A stretch of 64,000 nt of DNA, taken from NCBI GenBank assembly GCA_019009955.1, contig CM032231.1, forward strand, positions 111,558,001 to 111,622,000, read 5' to 3'. Source of the DNA: Riptortus pedestris (taxonomy: Eukaryota > Arthropoda > Insecta > Hemiptera > Alydidae). The notes below the pieces were generated by a model. It was not told the DNA's origin, searched no databases, and saw nothing but the letters and a program-made list of their open reading frames with translations. The translations under genes were made by a program, and so were the position numbers. Shown here in pieces: positions 1-11,260 of this stretch (position 1 is the first letter of the stretch; each line of letters starts with the position of its first letter).

Positions 1-718
1 TAACCGGCCTCTGTTGTTTAAATAGTGCAAGTTAATTGTCTTTAAAGTGTAAAAATAAGCAGGTTAGCCAACCTCTCAGAGATGACCAGATAGATAGAAA
101 TATTCTTTATCGGAATGAAAAACAAATACATATATCCGATTGTAACATATTAATTTCATTGAAAACTATACTATATCTAGTACTGCAATTTATAATGAAT
201 TAGAATAATTTTTATCTTAAAAGTGAAAAATGCAAATATCTCAATTAATATTCAAAATAGAGAATAAATGTATATGGCAATAAATATAATACATTTCCAA
301 TAAGGTTGGGTCTAAAAAATTTTTCGATCCGACTTATAGTAACAGAGCTATTTTGAAAATCCTCCCCTCTAAACCCCCCCCCCTCCCACTGGTCCGATTT
401 CAGCTAAGAACGAACTTTTTTTTTTATTTTATTTTTTATTTTTTATTTTTTTTTTTACATTAAACGATTAAATATCGACTTTGGTAATGATTAAACATAA
501 ATTGTGGCCGCTTGATCCTTAACAGACATACATACACACGCACACGCACGCACACACACACACACACACACATATATATACACACACACATTATATTGAA
601 CAGACCTCATTTTCGTCATCTCCTAGGTAGGGTCGATGGACAATTGAAGGCATTTTTCGAAAATCGCGTCATGAGTCCGACCTCAATAGCTGATTTCCTT
701 TCGGGAAAATTGCTGGAA
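1..718 (-). mobile_element. HINE-like repeat, long-module copy, cut by window edge
   Basis: Minus-strand copy of the dominant repeat. Its head (CTCAATAGCTGATTTCC, cgtcatctcctaggta) lies near 600-718, then a CA/TA microsatellite near 540-595, then the body (TTCGATCCGACTTATAG, GAATAAATGTATA) at 240-400. The part at 1-200 matches the long 3' module also seen near 21900 and 49900. The hairpin end would lie to the left of the window. The terminal palindrome is eroded (CCTTTCGGGAAAATTG), so this is an old copy. The short ORF across 512-808 is a shadow of the repeat. Confidence 0.8.
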
Positions 719-1612
719 ACTCTAAAGGCTTTAGGGGAGGGTCAAAATACGTTGAAATCTCAAAACCGTAAATTTTTGCGATTAGTAGATACTTCCTTTA
801 CTTTGTAGAAAGTAGTAAAGATAATATAGTGTTTCCTGGAATTCTTGTTCAATGTAGTGACACATTTATTTATTTCATTGATAGCCAACACTATTCTCTT
901 AAGACGACAGTTCTAAATCCAGTTATACTTATGAAATATCTTGGTCTGGAGAGAAATACGTAGGGTGAAATGTTTCCAAATCTGAGGACGTTGCTCTGAG
1001 TGTGGCCTGGTTTACAGGACAAGCTGAATGACTCCCAGGTAAACACGTCCTAAACGTCGCAGCCCTTAATGTCTTGGGAGTGGTCCTAAATTAGCCTCCT
1101 CGGGGCGGCCTCTCTGTCCCTTGCCCAGTGACAAATCTGACTTTTTCTTGCCCCAATGGTCATCATAGTGCTAATTTTTTTTTTCCCCGGCCTACTTAAA
1201 GACGAAGGGAGGTGAAACGGACGAGCCTACTGGCGCCTAGAGCAACATGTGTCTCTCATTCATGGTTTTGGTGTAATTTGGCTCTAAGGGCGAAATTGCC
1301 GACTCCTTTTGTGTTGCTAAAAGAACCATTGGCGGTTTAAGTAATTGACGCTCTTCGAAACTGTTTTGCCTTTAACTAACGGCTTCCGTTCCCTCTTCCT
1401 CGGCCGGCACCGATTCGTTCCGTCTCTCGACTTCCTTTATAATTTGCCGCTCCTAATTTAAAAGAGCATAAGATAGTTAATGGTGCAACTAAAAAGAAAA
1501 CGCTTATTAGTCTAGAAGCAAATATAACTAGCCGCCTTCCAGAATGAGAGCTGTTTGTAAAATCTGTTACAACATTTGAAATAAAGTAGTTTTACATTAA
1601 AAAAATATCACC
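719..1612. other. unassigned sequence
   Basis: No repeat copy, gene or structural RNA recognised. The section at about 1000-1440 is noticeably more GC-rich than its surroundings but lacks an open frame or a motif I can name. Confidence 0.4.
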
Positions 1613-1678
1613 TTTTAGTAGATTTACCTTTGGGAAAATGACGCGATTCTCAAAAAATGACGAAAATGAGGTCCGTTC

Positions 1679-1726
<48 letters not shown>

Positions 1727-2536
1727 GTGTGTGTGTGTGTGTGTGTGTGTTAACGCTCTAGCGGTCTCGATATTAGTTTGATCGTTACCAAACTTGATAT
1801 TTAATATTTTCATGTAAACAGAAAGATCAAGTTAATTATTGGCTGAAATCGGACCTGTTCACCCAACAATTCGAAATATCACCGTTACTATACGTCGTAC
1901 TGAAAAATTGAATAGAACAATCTTATCGCAAATTAAATCATCTATAAATGTTGCTTTATACATATATGCTGTGTCATATATACATACATGAATATACTGT
2001 GTTATATATACATACGTGAATATACTGTGTCATATATACATACATGAATATACTGTGTCATATATACATACATGAATATACTGTGTCATATATACATACA
2101 TGAATATACTGTGTCATATATACATACATGAATATACTGTGTCATATATACATACATGAATATACTGTGTCATATATACATACATGAATATACTGTGTCA
2201 TATATACATACATGAATATACTGTGTCATATATACATACATGAATATACTGTGTCATATATACATACATGAATATACTGTGTCATATATACATACATGAA
2301 TATACTGTGTCATATATACATACATGAATATACATACATACATATATTTGGAATTTATTGTTTTCAGTAAACTCCTACTCATGTCATATTAATAATAAGC
2401 TGTTATATTACTCTATATTATATTTGGATTTATTCATATAAATATTGGGTGGTGTTACCAGTAAGTAGATTTATTAATTGTAAGCCTTTGCGTGAGAAAT
2501 CTGCTTAGTTTACGCAGCCCCTGCGTGACGGACTTT
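1613..2536 (+). mobile_element. HINE-like repeat with internal minisatellite
   Basis: Plus-strand copy. The head is largely deleted: TTTTAGTAGATTT runs quickly into GACGAAAATGAGGTCCG. A (TA)n-(GT)n tract follows at about 1685-1750, then the body, then a 28-bp minisatellite at 1965-2328 where other copies carry the end of the body. The 3' module resumes at about 2340 and the element ends in the canonical subterminal repeat AAATCTGCTTAG, the hairpin ACGCAGCCCCTGCGT and GACGGACTT at 2486-2535. Both termini are clear, so the boundaries are firm. Confidence 0.88.
1965..2328. repeat. 28-bp minisatellite, 13 units
   Basis: Thirteen head-to-tail units of 28 bp (unit contains TACTGTGTCATATATACA then TACATGAA), exactly 364 bp. 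The first unit has a G variant (TATGCTG) and the second has TTATATATACATACG; the remainder look identical by eye, which points to recent amplification. It lies wholly inside the HINE-like copy 1613-2536. Confidence 0.95.
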
Positions 2537-2802
2537 AATTTCTAGCGTTAAGTAGAAAATGGTGAATCATAAGGCAATCAAAGAGATAATAAATAAATTA
2601 AATGAAATCCTATTTAATTATACTAATCATTCATTCATTTATTTAAATAAGCCTGATATAATATTTGTTACTAGAAGGTCAGTTTACGCAAGAGACGTCG
2701 AGAAAACTGATCCCACAGAATACACATGAAAATTCTCCTATGTGCAAGAGGCCCCAATCAATTAAGGGTTGTACTGACTATAATTATGATGTAGCCTTTA
2801 TT

Positions 2803-2837
2803 CTACCCTAGCTAGAAAAGTGTGGTAACCTGTAGAG
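2803..2837 (+). mobile_element. SINE tail fragment
   Basis: CTACCCTAGCTAGAAAAG followed by TGTGGTAACCTGTAGAG closely matches the body of the tRNA-derived SINE at 55850-56062 (CCACCCTGGCTAGAAAAC, then GGTGGTAACCCGTAGAT). Only this segment is recognisable; the promoter-bearing head is absent. Confidence 0.55.
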
Positions 2838-3523
2838 TCACTCGTTAATAAAGCTTCAGTCAGGAAATTGTTCATTAAGGATTTAATTTTATTAGGAATA
2901 AATGTATTATATCAAATCCAATTGAGTTTAATTCTAAAGTTAAGATCACTGGGGCGGAACTTGTTAAAGCAACGAAGGCAGCAGTACTAGAAAAAGATAT
3001 TACATAATTCATAAAACGACCATTCGAGTTTCATCCCGTTATTCAATGACAAAACTTGAATCTACTGGTGAAGATCCTGGAACACCCTACATATCATTTA
3101 GTACTTCAGAATTTTATACAGTGGATCTAGGTTTGCTAATTTTCTTACTGAGTCATTGAGCAATATTACCTCATTTTAAGCTAAATATTGTTGATGGTGG
3201 TTATCATAAAGCAACTATCACTAAAAAAAAAAATACACTAATGCTCAATAATTTAATTTTTTGGCTTAAATCACTCGGCTAATAAGAACTAATGCTGTCA
3301 GCTTCAAGTGAATAAAACAACAACAAAAATTTTTAAAATAAAAAACACAAAACAAGAATCACTGTTGGCTCAATACTTAAGAATTCCTTCTGTTTATTTT
3401 CAATTTGCACCGCCGCAAAGAGATAATTTGTATGAAAATAACGACCATTTACCCATCCTTTCCACTTAACTATACAGACCTTTTGCTAAGTGGATTTAAT
3501 TCTTTGAACAATAAAGAAGGCCG

Positions 3524-3524
<1 letters not shown>

Positions 3525-3584
<60 letters not shown>
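3525..3584. repeat. (GA)n microsatellite
   Basis: About 30 uninterrupted GA units. It makes the spurious Arg-Glu and Leu-Ser open frames on either strand. Confidence 0.98.
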
Positions 3585-3588
<4 letters not shown>

Positions 3589-4189
3589 TAGGAGGGTGGT
3601 AGATTGCCACAGCACCCTTTTCTCCAGATAAAATCTTCAACTCTCGAGCGAGGCAAGATATTCCAAACTGTTCCAAGGGGCTAATTCAAACAATAAAACC
3701 TCCCCCCTTTCCTGGAGGTTCCAGAGAGAAAATTGCCTCTAATGAAAAACAATTTCCACAACGCTGTTTGTATTTCTGATAAGAATCCAGAAAGGATTCT
3801 GTGTAAATAAGACAGTGGGCTTAAAGGCTCGAAGAGAAAAGGCAATGGAATATTTTTATTTTATTTGCTTGAAATTATTTTCACTCTTTAAACGTATAAC
3901 TTAATAACCCCGTCCAATTGTATCCGTTACGTCGTGCATTTTTGTTGCGTAGCTTTGAGTCAAGGATCATGAAAAATCGGTGAGCAAGACATCCACCAGG
4001 ATGTGTTTTCAGAAATGTTACGATCACCAGTTGTATTTCACAGGCTCAGAACCTTCAAGAAATGAGTATTTCACATTATTGACAGGTTATGAAATATTAA
4101 AGTAGCTATGTTTGGTGTATTTTTGATGCACCTGAGACATTACTACTGACGAAGATATATCACATTTTCGGAATTCCCTCTCCAAACAG

Positions 4190-4315
4190 TTTTCCATTTT
4201 CGTCATCTCCTGGAAAGGGTAGATGAATGTTTGAAGAGATTTTTCGAAACTCCCACCATGAGTTAATCCTCAATACCATATGTGAAATCTGCTAAAATCT
4301 GGAAAAGAAAGAGAT
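4190..4315 (-). mobile_element. HINE-like head fragment
   Basis: Only the ~125-bp head of the family, reversed: TTTTCGTCATCTCCTGG, GATGAATGTTTGAAGAG, CATGAGTTAATCCTCAAT and GTGAAATCTGCTAAAAT. The (TA)n, body and hairpin end are missing and the hairpin palindrome has decayed. Confidence 0.75.
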
Positions 4316-4379
4316 GAACTCAGAAATACTAAGACAATCTAGAACACAGAAATATTGATGGTACCATTCAGCACTGAAT

Positions 4380-5032
4380 GATGTATTCCAACAGGAAACG
4401 ATGACTTGGCTGCTCAAGAATAAGGAAGACATAATCGAGAAATGGAAGAACCACCTATTATCAATTGGTGTTGAAAGAGTTCTGAACTCTCGCTACAGCC
4501 CTGTATTCCGAAATTTGAGTTCCCTTGGTCTGAGTATCTCCAATTTGATGTGTCTTTAGAGAAGAAAGAGAGTCCTAATTCAGCTGAGACTGTCGTCGAG
4601 TGATGAGATTCTTCTCTTCCTGAATGGCGTTGCCTACAAGATGAACACTCAGCACATCTGTACAGTCTGCAACCAGTATAAACAAGAGACCCTGTATCAC
4701 TTTATCCTCAAATGGCCACTCTATGATTCATTGAGAGCACGCTATCTTGTACACAATGAACCTCCAGCAAGAAATGAAGAACAGCTTCAGTCTTTATTTA
4801 TGCCAATTGATAATAGTGCCTTGGTCAAATTTGTATTATTGTATCACTGGGGCCTTCAGGATAAGGTCATTTGTTCTTTTTGAATTGGAGCTTTGAGTGG
4901 ATTAATTATTAGCAGATTTCCCTTCAGGGAAATCAGCTATTGAGGTTGTACTCATGATAGAATTTTCGACATTTTTCTTCAAATGTCCATCGATCCTACT
5001 TAGTAGATGACGAAAATGAGGTCCGTTCAAAA

Positions 5033-5096
<64 letters not shown>

Positions 5097-5882
5097 CTGT
5101 TACCGCTCTAGCGGTCGCAATTTTTGTTTGATCGTTACGAAACTCGATATTTAGTCGTTTTATGTAAAAAGAAAGATCAAGTTCGTTAACGGCTGAAATC
5201 GGACCAGTGGGAGGGGGGGGGTTTAGAGGGGAGGATTTTTGAAAATTCGAAATATCTCCGTTACTATACGTCGGACCGAAAAATTGTACAGAATTAATCT
5301 TATTGCAAATTAAATTAAATTTACTATAAATATTGTCATATACATTTATTCTCTATCTTGAATATTAACCGAGATATTTGCATTTGGATTCTGCGTGTGG
5401 TCACCAGTAGGCTAAGTTCGGACTTTCCGCCGAGAGCTCTGGCGGCTCTTTCCATAACTATTCGTCCCTCGTGAATAGGTTTAGAGGTTAGGTTAACTGT
5501 TTTTTGGGGCTAGAAACTACTGGGTTATTACGCCCTAAATAATGTTTTAGGTTTAGAGGTTTCTTACTACTACAGTTGTTATTAGGCAGATTTCTCTATT
5601 GTAAAACTTCACGTGGGAAATCTTTTTTTAATTTTTCTTAGTTTTCATAGATGAATTTAGTTTTTTTTTAATTATACTCTATCATTTTGTTTTATTTTTT
5701 TGTTGTGGTATCTTCTTTCACTAAAATTCTAAATGTTGAAGTTTTGAATTTCATTTAGTTGAGCATTACTTTGTTTGTATTCTCTTTTGTTCTGTTATTT
5801 ATTTATCCTTTTTACCTAAGACCACCAGACCCCTGTAATAGTTATATAACTAAATACAGAATATTATTGATTGATTGATTGA
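4380..5882 (+). mobile_element. 5'-truncated LINE with target duplication, interrupted by a HINE
   Basis: The 14-bp direct repeat ATTCAGCACTGAAT flanks this interval (4366-4379 and 5883-5896), as expected for target-primed insertion. Reading frame at 4389-4883 encodes the C-terminal ~165 residues of a LINE polyprotein with one in-frame stop near 4557. It holds the usual C-terminal cysteine-histidine motif (CTVCNQYKQETLYHF, then WPLYDSLRARYL), which follows the reverse transcriptase/RNase H domains in jockey/I-group elements. The 3' untranslated part (5627-5882) ends in repeated ATTGATTG, a typical LINE tail. A HINE-like copy (4909-5626) lies inside the 3' part. Clade assignment is uncertain. 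It is dead: 5'-truncated, stop-containing and interrupted. Confidence 0.85.
4909..5626 (+). mobile_element. HINE-like repeat, module A, nested in LINE
   Basis: Head TTAGCAGATTTCCCTTCAGG at 4909, long (TA)n at about 5036-5090, standard body, then 3' module A, which carries TTTTGGGGCTAGAAACTA and TTATTACGCCCTAAATAA. The copy stops after CACGTGGGAAATC, so its terminal hairpin and GACGGACTT are missing. It splits the LINE 4380-5882, so it arrived after it. Confidence 0.88.
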
Positions 5883-5896
5883 ATTCAGCACTGAAT

Positions 5897-7424
5897 TCAG
5901 TACGTTTATTTTTTATGTACAAGTATGTTGTATGAGGGATGAATGAGTTAAATATAATTATATCACTTTGTATAATTTTGTATTATAAATAGAAAGAAAT
6001 ATTCTTACTTATATTATTTATTCCACAAATTCTTCCAGGTACAAAAAAACATGGTACTAAACTAGTTTCTGATTATTATTTAATGTTGACAATTCAGTCG
6101 TGTTCCAAATGTATGTAATACGCCGTGATCGACGCTTATTTGCTTTGATGGAACTCGTAAGATTTTGGTCACAACTTTTGAGTACCGGGTGTGAATTGTC
6201 AAGAAGGAGATTAGCTGTATTATTAATGATTTTACGTTAAAGACTGGTAACAGCACAAATCCATAGAGGAATTTTTGAAAACTTCGTCTATTCATAAATT
6301 TTGGATTGATGAATACTAAGTAATTGAAAAAGTTCATACTGTAAACCGCAAATTTTAATATAGCTCACATAATATTCTCCATCTATTTTGTAATCTAAAG
6401 TTTGGTCCTTTTTGTTTATTTATTGCTCAATACCCAAGTGTAATGATAAATATTCTACATTACAATATTTATGGATTTGTATATATATAGTTTCTTTTTT
6501 CATTAATTTAAAGCCAATAATAAGTTATACTCTTTTCAATCTATTTTTCTTTCTCTTGTAGCATTTCCTCTGGTGGATGGAGGACAAAGAACATTACAAA
6601 CTCCCAAAATAAGGTTTATAAATAAATTTCCGAAATGTGGAAAGCATCAGAGAGATACCGGCGTTTCTGGGGGCTGAATGTTACTTGAGAACCATCAAAG
6701 CTCATTCATTCTATGGCGGAAACAAAACTTTTGACAATACACAAAAGTCTGATAAAGCTACATTGTTCTATATATTTGTTATCAAGGAGGGCTTGTTTTT
6801 TACGTGCCATTGGTCAAAATGAATAAAGCGTCAATCAAGCCTTTATCGGGACATCTCCAATTTTTTAATGTTTAATTAATTTTTTTTTTTTAACCTGGTC
6901 CTTTGAACAATACTTTCAAATTATGTGCTCTGAGGAAATCTTTCGGAAAATGAAATATTCCTAATTATACTTGATTTATAATGTAATATTAATAGGTTAT
7001 ATTAGGTAAAATATTAAATAGTGATCTATTACGCCACATTTAGTGAATTTATTAGTATGTATATTCATTTCAATAACAGGATGAATTTGATTAAAAACCA
7101 AATTCAATCAGTAGACCAACAATATAAAATTTCTTGGCACAAATTCTATTTTGTGCCTGCCTCGGGGTAATTTTCGGTTTATAGTATAGGATGCTGCGTG
7201 TTGCTGATGGATTTCTGGCGGTATAATTTATTCGAATTATTATCTTTGTTACTAATGTGTTACTAATTGCAGCTAGAGTAATCATATTGTTCATATTGGT
7301 GGGTGGAGGGTTTGAGAAGTATGAACATAAAAAAAAATTATAAATTTCTCTGAACCTATTAGAGATTCAGAATATTTCTAAAAAAACCTTTTTTGATTAA
7401 CATAAATTTATCTATAACTCATGG
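5897..7424. other. unassigned AT-rich sequence
   Basis: No gene, repeat or RNA recognised over about 1.5 kb. The few frames present are short (85 codons or fewer), AT-driven and lack any motif I know. This may be unique intergenic or intronic DNA. Confidence 0.4.
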
Positions 7425-7934
7425 GGCCCTCGTGAAGTTTTACAATACATAAATATATATACTAATAACAGTAGTAGTAACGAGTCTCTAAACCAATTTC
7501 ACGAGAGCCGAACAGTTTCGGAAACGGCCGAACTAGCTTTCGGCGGAGTCACAAATAGAGCCGGCATCAGCCTATCTCATCTCGTACGTTATCCGTACAC
7601 TTTTTATAAAAATGCAAATGTCTCAGTTAATATTCAAGATAGAGAATAAATGTACATAACAATATTTATAGTAAATTTAATTTGAATTAAGATTGGTTCT
7701 ATAAAATGATTCGGAGATATTTTGAATTTTCCACCCCACTGGTGCGATTTCAGCCATTAACTAACTTGATCTTTCTTTTTACATAAAACGATATATATAT
7801 ATAGTTTTGAGCTGACTTCATTTTTGTCATCTCCTGGGTAGTAGGATCGATGGACAATAGAAGAAGTTTTTTCGAAAATCGCGTCATGAGTACAACCTCA
7901 ATAGCTGATTTTCCTTAAGTGAAATCTGCTAAAA
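7425..7934 (-). mobile_element. HINE-like repeat, module B, hairpin end lost
   Basis: Reverse copy ending CTGATTTTCCTTAAGTGA, AATCTGCTAAAA at about 7934. The (TA)n is reduced to about 5 units (7792-7802). Module B is identified by ACGAGAGCCGAACAG and GGCCGAACTAGCTTTCGGCGG. At the left end only TCGTGAAGTTTTACAATA survives; the hairpin terminus is missing. Confidence 0.85.
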
Positions 7935-8889
7935 TTAAATGGAGTGCAGAAAAATATTTTGTTAGTTTAATTTAATCTGTGAATAAGGAAATAATGTGAT
8001 GTTCACATGAGATGTGATAAAGCATTATGGAGAGACAATAAAACTATGTAAGGCTGGTGTGATAACTTTATAACTTATAATTTTGCCCAATAGTTAACAA
8101 AAGGATAAAATCCAAACGTCGTGTAACTAACACTCTTGACGGAAACTATCAGTTTTGCTTCAAACAAGCAGTTTAGCTTAAAATCCATTCTCCCAACGCT
8201 TCTTCGCGTAGCTGGCGTGTCACCGATAGACGAAAACGATAAACACCAAAGTCCCTTTTCACTGAAACGTATTGAAAGTTATAGTATTGATAGTATGAAT
8301 GAAGTATATATGACTGTCATGAAGTTTGTTTCAAGATGCATTTTCAGTGCTTAGCTACGTTTGGGATTCGTACGGGAACTTAGTTTCGATCCAGGTGATG
8401 GCCTAGCGACAACGTTGAGATGAAAAGTTTTTTGACAAAAATTCGTTTGATAAAACGATAATAACAAACGTAGTGAGCATTTGTAACATTTTGTTATATC
8501 TATCCAAATTAACATATCCTTTAGTTTGAAGGAAAACTGTAGTTGGATTCATTCCTCACCATAAGTGTCTAAAAACCTTGCCAAAGGGAAACCCATCAGC
8601 CAACATCCAGTGTCTGTAATGTTGGACAGACGGCACAGATGGTTAGTATACTGGCAGGCTTTAAGTGGGGAGATGGCGGTACAATGGTTCAAATTAATTA
8701 CATTAGGTAATAGATTAGCAGTAGAAAAACTCTACAATAGATACTACTCACTTAATGGAACGGGGATTCTAATGGTGCGGGCCAGGGCTATCTGCTCCTC
8801 CCAATCTCGGCCGAACATCTGTCCACATGTTGTTGGACTTTTAGCTCTGTTCTTACAGGGCGTAAGCTACACCTATCTACAGCCTTCTG
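7935..8889. other. unassigned sequence
   Basis: Contains a 112-codon frame (8565-8903) and a 72-codon frame (8136-8354) without recognisable domains, signal peptide or neighbours. Neither has support beyond being open, so I do not call a gene. Confidence 0.35.
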
Positions 8890-9873
8890 AATATATATAT
8901 TAGCTAAGGTACCGGGCGATGCCGTGGAAATCGTTGGTGACTGACTAATAATGGTATTTTTATATCGACTTAAAGTGTACAATTACACTTCCCTCCACGA
9001 CGCATTGTTTTTTTTCGAAATAGCCAATCTAAAGGGTATCTTTTGGGGGGTAGTAGAATAGAAATTTTAGTTTTGAAGAATAAATAAAAATGTGTCCCTA
9101 ATCTATCCCTCTCCACTTTTTGACTCACCAGCATTTCACAGGAAATAAGTTAACTCAATTAACTGTTTTAACCTCCAATTCAGCATGACTTTGTTTAAAT
9201 AATACATTATATAAATTAAATACCGGAAATGCTCTTATAGTTTACATATCTATAGGAAATAAATAACAATGTTATTTTTTAGGAAAAATAAATAAATGTG
9301 AAGGGGGTAACGGAGGTATATAACCTCACTAATCCGAATCATATTTAGAGTGTGATTTATATTTTATGTGACTAAAACATAAAATCTTTTGTCATAATAT
9401 GCATTCATTAAAAACACTTAAATAAGCACTAATAAAATTAATGACTCCCGCTATAGTTTTAGCGTATATCCCGTGTTTACTTCATTTTACGAAAAAAGTG
9501 AATGCAACAAAAGTTAAACTAAATAACAAAATAAACAACTTTTGTTATATGTTTACCGAGAAACTAATAGGAAACGAAATATCACAATTTTCATTTCAGG
9601 CCTCCCTCATAACCCCATTCCTGTTCGTCTCAGAGAATTTTAATATAGCCTAAAGTCTAAGTTGGGTTAGTAGTAATAAACATACCAAGTTCGGTTCAGC
9701 CGTTTATGCGTGAAAAGATAACACACAAAGAAAGAAATAAACAAAGACACAGACACGAAATAAACAAAATGCAATTATGTCTATGACATGTGAAACGAAA
9801 AAGTATCGTGAAATTTCGCGAAATTTTGAAAAACAAAATCAAGGTACAGACAGAGGTTACAATTATATATATA
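8890..9873 (+). mobile_element. CCCGG-head repeat, divergent copy in (TA)n
   Basis: Starts in a TATATAT run with TAGCTAAGGTACCGGGCGAT, a decayed version of the TACCCGGCTTCGCCCGGG head at 53330. It ends with GGTTCAGCCGTTTATGCGTG, AAAAGATAACACACAAAG and CAGACAGAGGTTACAATT before another TATATATA. The 9441-9720 part is one monomer of the ~300-bp unit that is tandem at 53695-54290 (CAACTTTTGTTATATGTTTA, GGAAACGAAATATCACAA, CAGGCCTCCCTCATAACCCC). The class of this element is not known to me. No coding capacity is visible. Confidence 0.7.
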
Positions 9874-9968
9874 TTAACATCCACTTTTTGCAACTAAGGC
9901 TAATTGGGACGGATTATGTACAGGCTAACACCCCTTTCTATCCCGGGTGGGACTAAGGATTTCATTTA
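9874..9968 (-). mobile_element. SINE 3' fragment
   Basis: Read on the minus strand it gives GTCCCACCCGGGATAGAAAG, then CCGTCCCAATTAGCCTTAG and TTGCAAAAAGTGGATGTTAA, matching the 3' two thirds of the SINE at 55850-56062. The tRNA-like head is absent. It abuts the right end of the CCCGG-head repeat. Confidence 0.7.
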
Positions 9969-10285
9969 ATATTTGATTGATTGAGATAAAAATTATTCTG
10001 ATTCATTTTAAAGTACAGTACTAGATATAGTGCATAGTATTCAGTAGAATTAATAAGCTATATTCTGATATGTTTTTTCTTTCCGGTGAGCCGTCGGCAT
10101 TCCATTCCCGGTGAGGTGCTGGTTTGTTTACATTTGAGACGCTTCCCGCAGGAGAAAGATTTCGTATTACCGTTTGTATTTATTCACGGTGATGTATTGT
10201 TAGGAGTATATGGGTTTATCTATTATTAAACTTCACGAGGGAAATCTGCTTACTTTACGCAACCCCTGCGTGACGGACTTTTTTA
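9969..10285 (+). mobile_element. HINE-like 3' fragment, long module
   Basis: Carries the last ~315 bp of a module C copy: GATTGATTGAGATAAAAATT, ACAGTACTAGATATAGTGCA, ATTACCGTTTGTATTTATTC, then GGGAAATCTGCTTAC, the hairpin ACGCAACCCCTGCGT (one stem mismatch) and GACGGACTTTT at 10283. Head, microsatellite and body are absent. Confidence 0.82.
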
Positions 10286-11058
10286 ACAATTTTTTCCTTC
10301 TATCTCCCTGATTAACTATATATATTTATATTTTACTTCCTTCATTTCAGATGGCGTTTTTCGGAGTCATAGAATAGTTACGGCGTTGAGGCCTGAGAAT
10401 AATCCTTAGAAATATTCTTAAAAAACATAAAGGTGTTCTTATTGAAAATATCAGGATTATATAAAATCGTAGATCTCTACAACTTTAATTACAACATTAA
10501 AGTTGATTTTGTAATATATTTATATAGTAACGGCATGGCCCTAATTAAGTTTATATGAGGAAACTTTAAAGTTATTCGACCTTTGATGGGTCCACCACGT
10601 ACGGCGAGTCATCCACTGCATTCTTCCCCAAAAGATAAATCAGGATTTTTTTTTCTTCTTTTGGATCCTTTATATAAATGTTATTCCCCAAAGGTAGCTG
10701 AAAGGAGTCGGTGAGATTGCCTTGTGAAGCAGGGCCATTAACAGAGGCCAAGATCTCTATCTTGGAGGGAGAAACACATGTCGGCCCAACTTTATCTTGG
10801 CCAGCCTGGCTCTGTCTTAAGATAAAGGGAGAAAAAATTAGAACCGACGATGTCTCCACTATAGCTGACGAAGAAATAGTGTGTCCCTGATTTAGAGAGT
10901 AGAGAGAGACCGAAGGGGGGGGGAGGGGAGACTAATATTTTAACAACTAATGTACCGTATAGTCTCAAAACCAACCATAATGTGAAATAACGGAAAAGTT
11001 ATAGGTAACTTTCACTGAGTAACGGACAATATCCGAATTGGAATATAAATGCTGATTG
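10286..11058. other. unassigned sequence
   Basis: Holds a 95-codon minus frame (10572-10859) overlapping a 60-codon frame (10792-10974). Composition at 10570-10920 is less AT-rich than the flanks, but no domain or repeat is recognised. Confidence 0.35.
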
Positions 11059-11206
11059 GAATAAAAAGGCCTTGTCCTCTACTGTTTTAGCAGATTTCCC
11101 TTAAGGAAAATCAGCTATTGAGGTCGTACTCATGACGCGAGTTTCAAACAATTTCTTTAAATGTCCATCGATCCTACCCAGGAGATGACGAAAATGAGGT
11201 CCGTTC

Positions 11207-11260
<54 letters not shown>

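Larger units (their letters stand above)
2537..4189. other. unassigned AT-rich sequence
   Basis: Between two HINE-like pieces. Apart from a short SINE-like fragment (2803-2837) and a GA tract (3525-3584), both listed separately, no gene or repeat is recognised. Open frames crossing 3405-3676 are created by the GA microsatellite. Confidence 0.4.

Noticed and set aside
1965..2328. CRISPR-like array
   Set aside because: Units are directly adjacent with no spacers; it is a minisatellite in a eukaryotic repeat.
3405..3676. Small frames on both strands
   Set aside because: They span the (GA)n microsatellite and have no conserved content.
5490..5510. Telomere-like AGGTTAGGTTAA
   Set aside because: Only one or two TTAGG-like units, and they belong to module A of the HINE-like repeat in several copies.
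6560..6580. Pyrimidine-rich TTTCTTTCTCTTGTAG as a splice acceptor
   Set aside because: No matching coding frame follows; a single consensus-like site is expected by chance.
8565..8903. 112-codon plus frame
   Set aside because: Runs into the (TA)n and start of the CCCGG-head repeat and has no recognisable domain.
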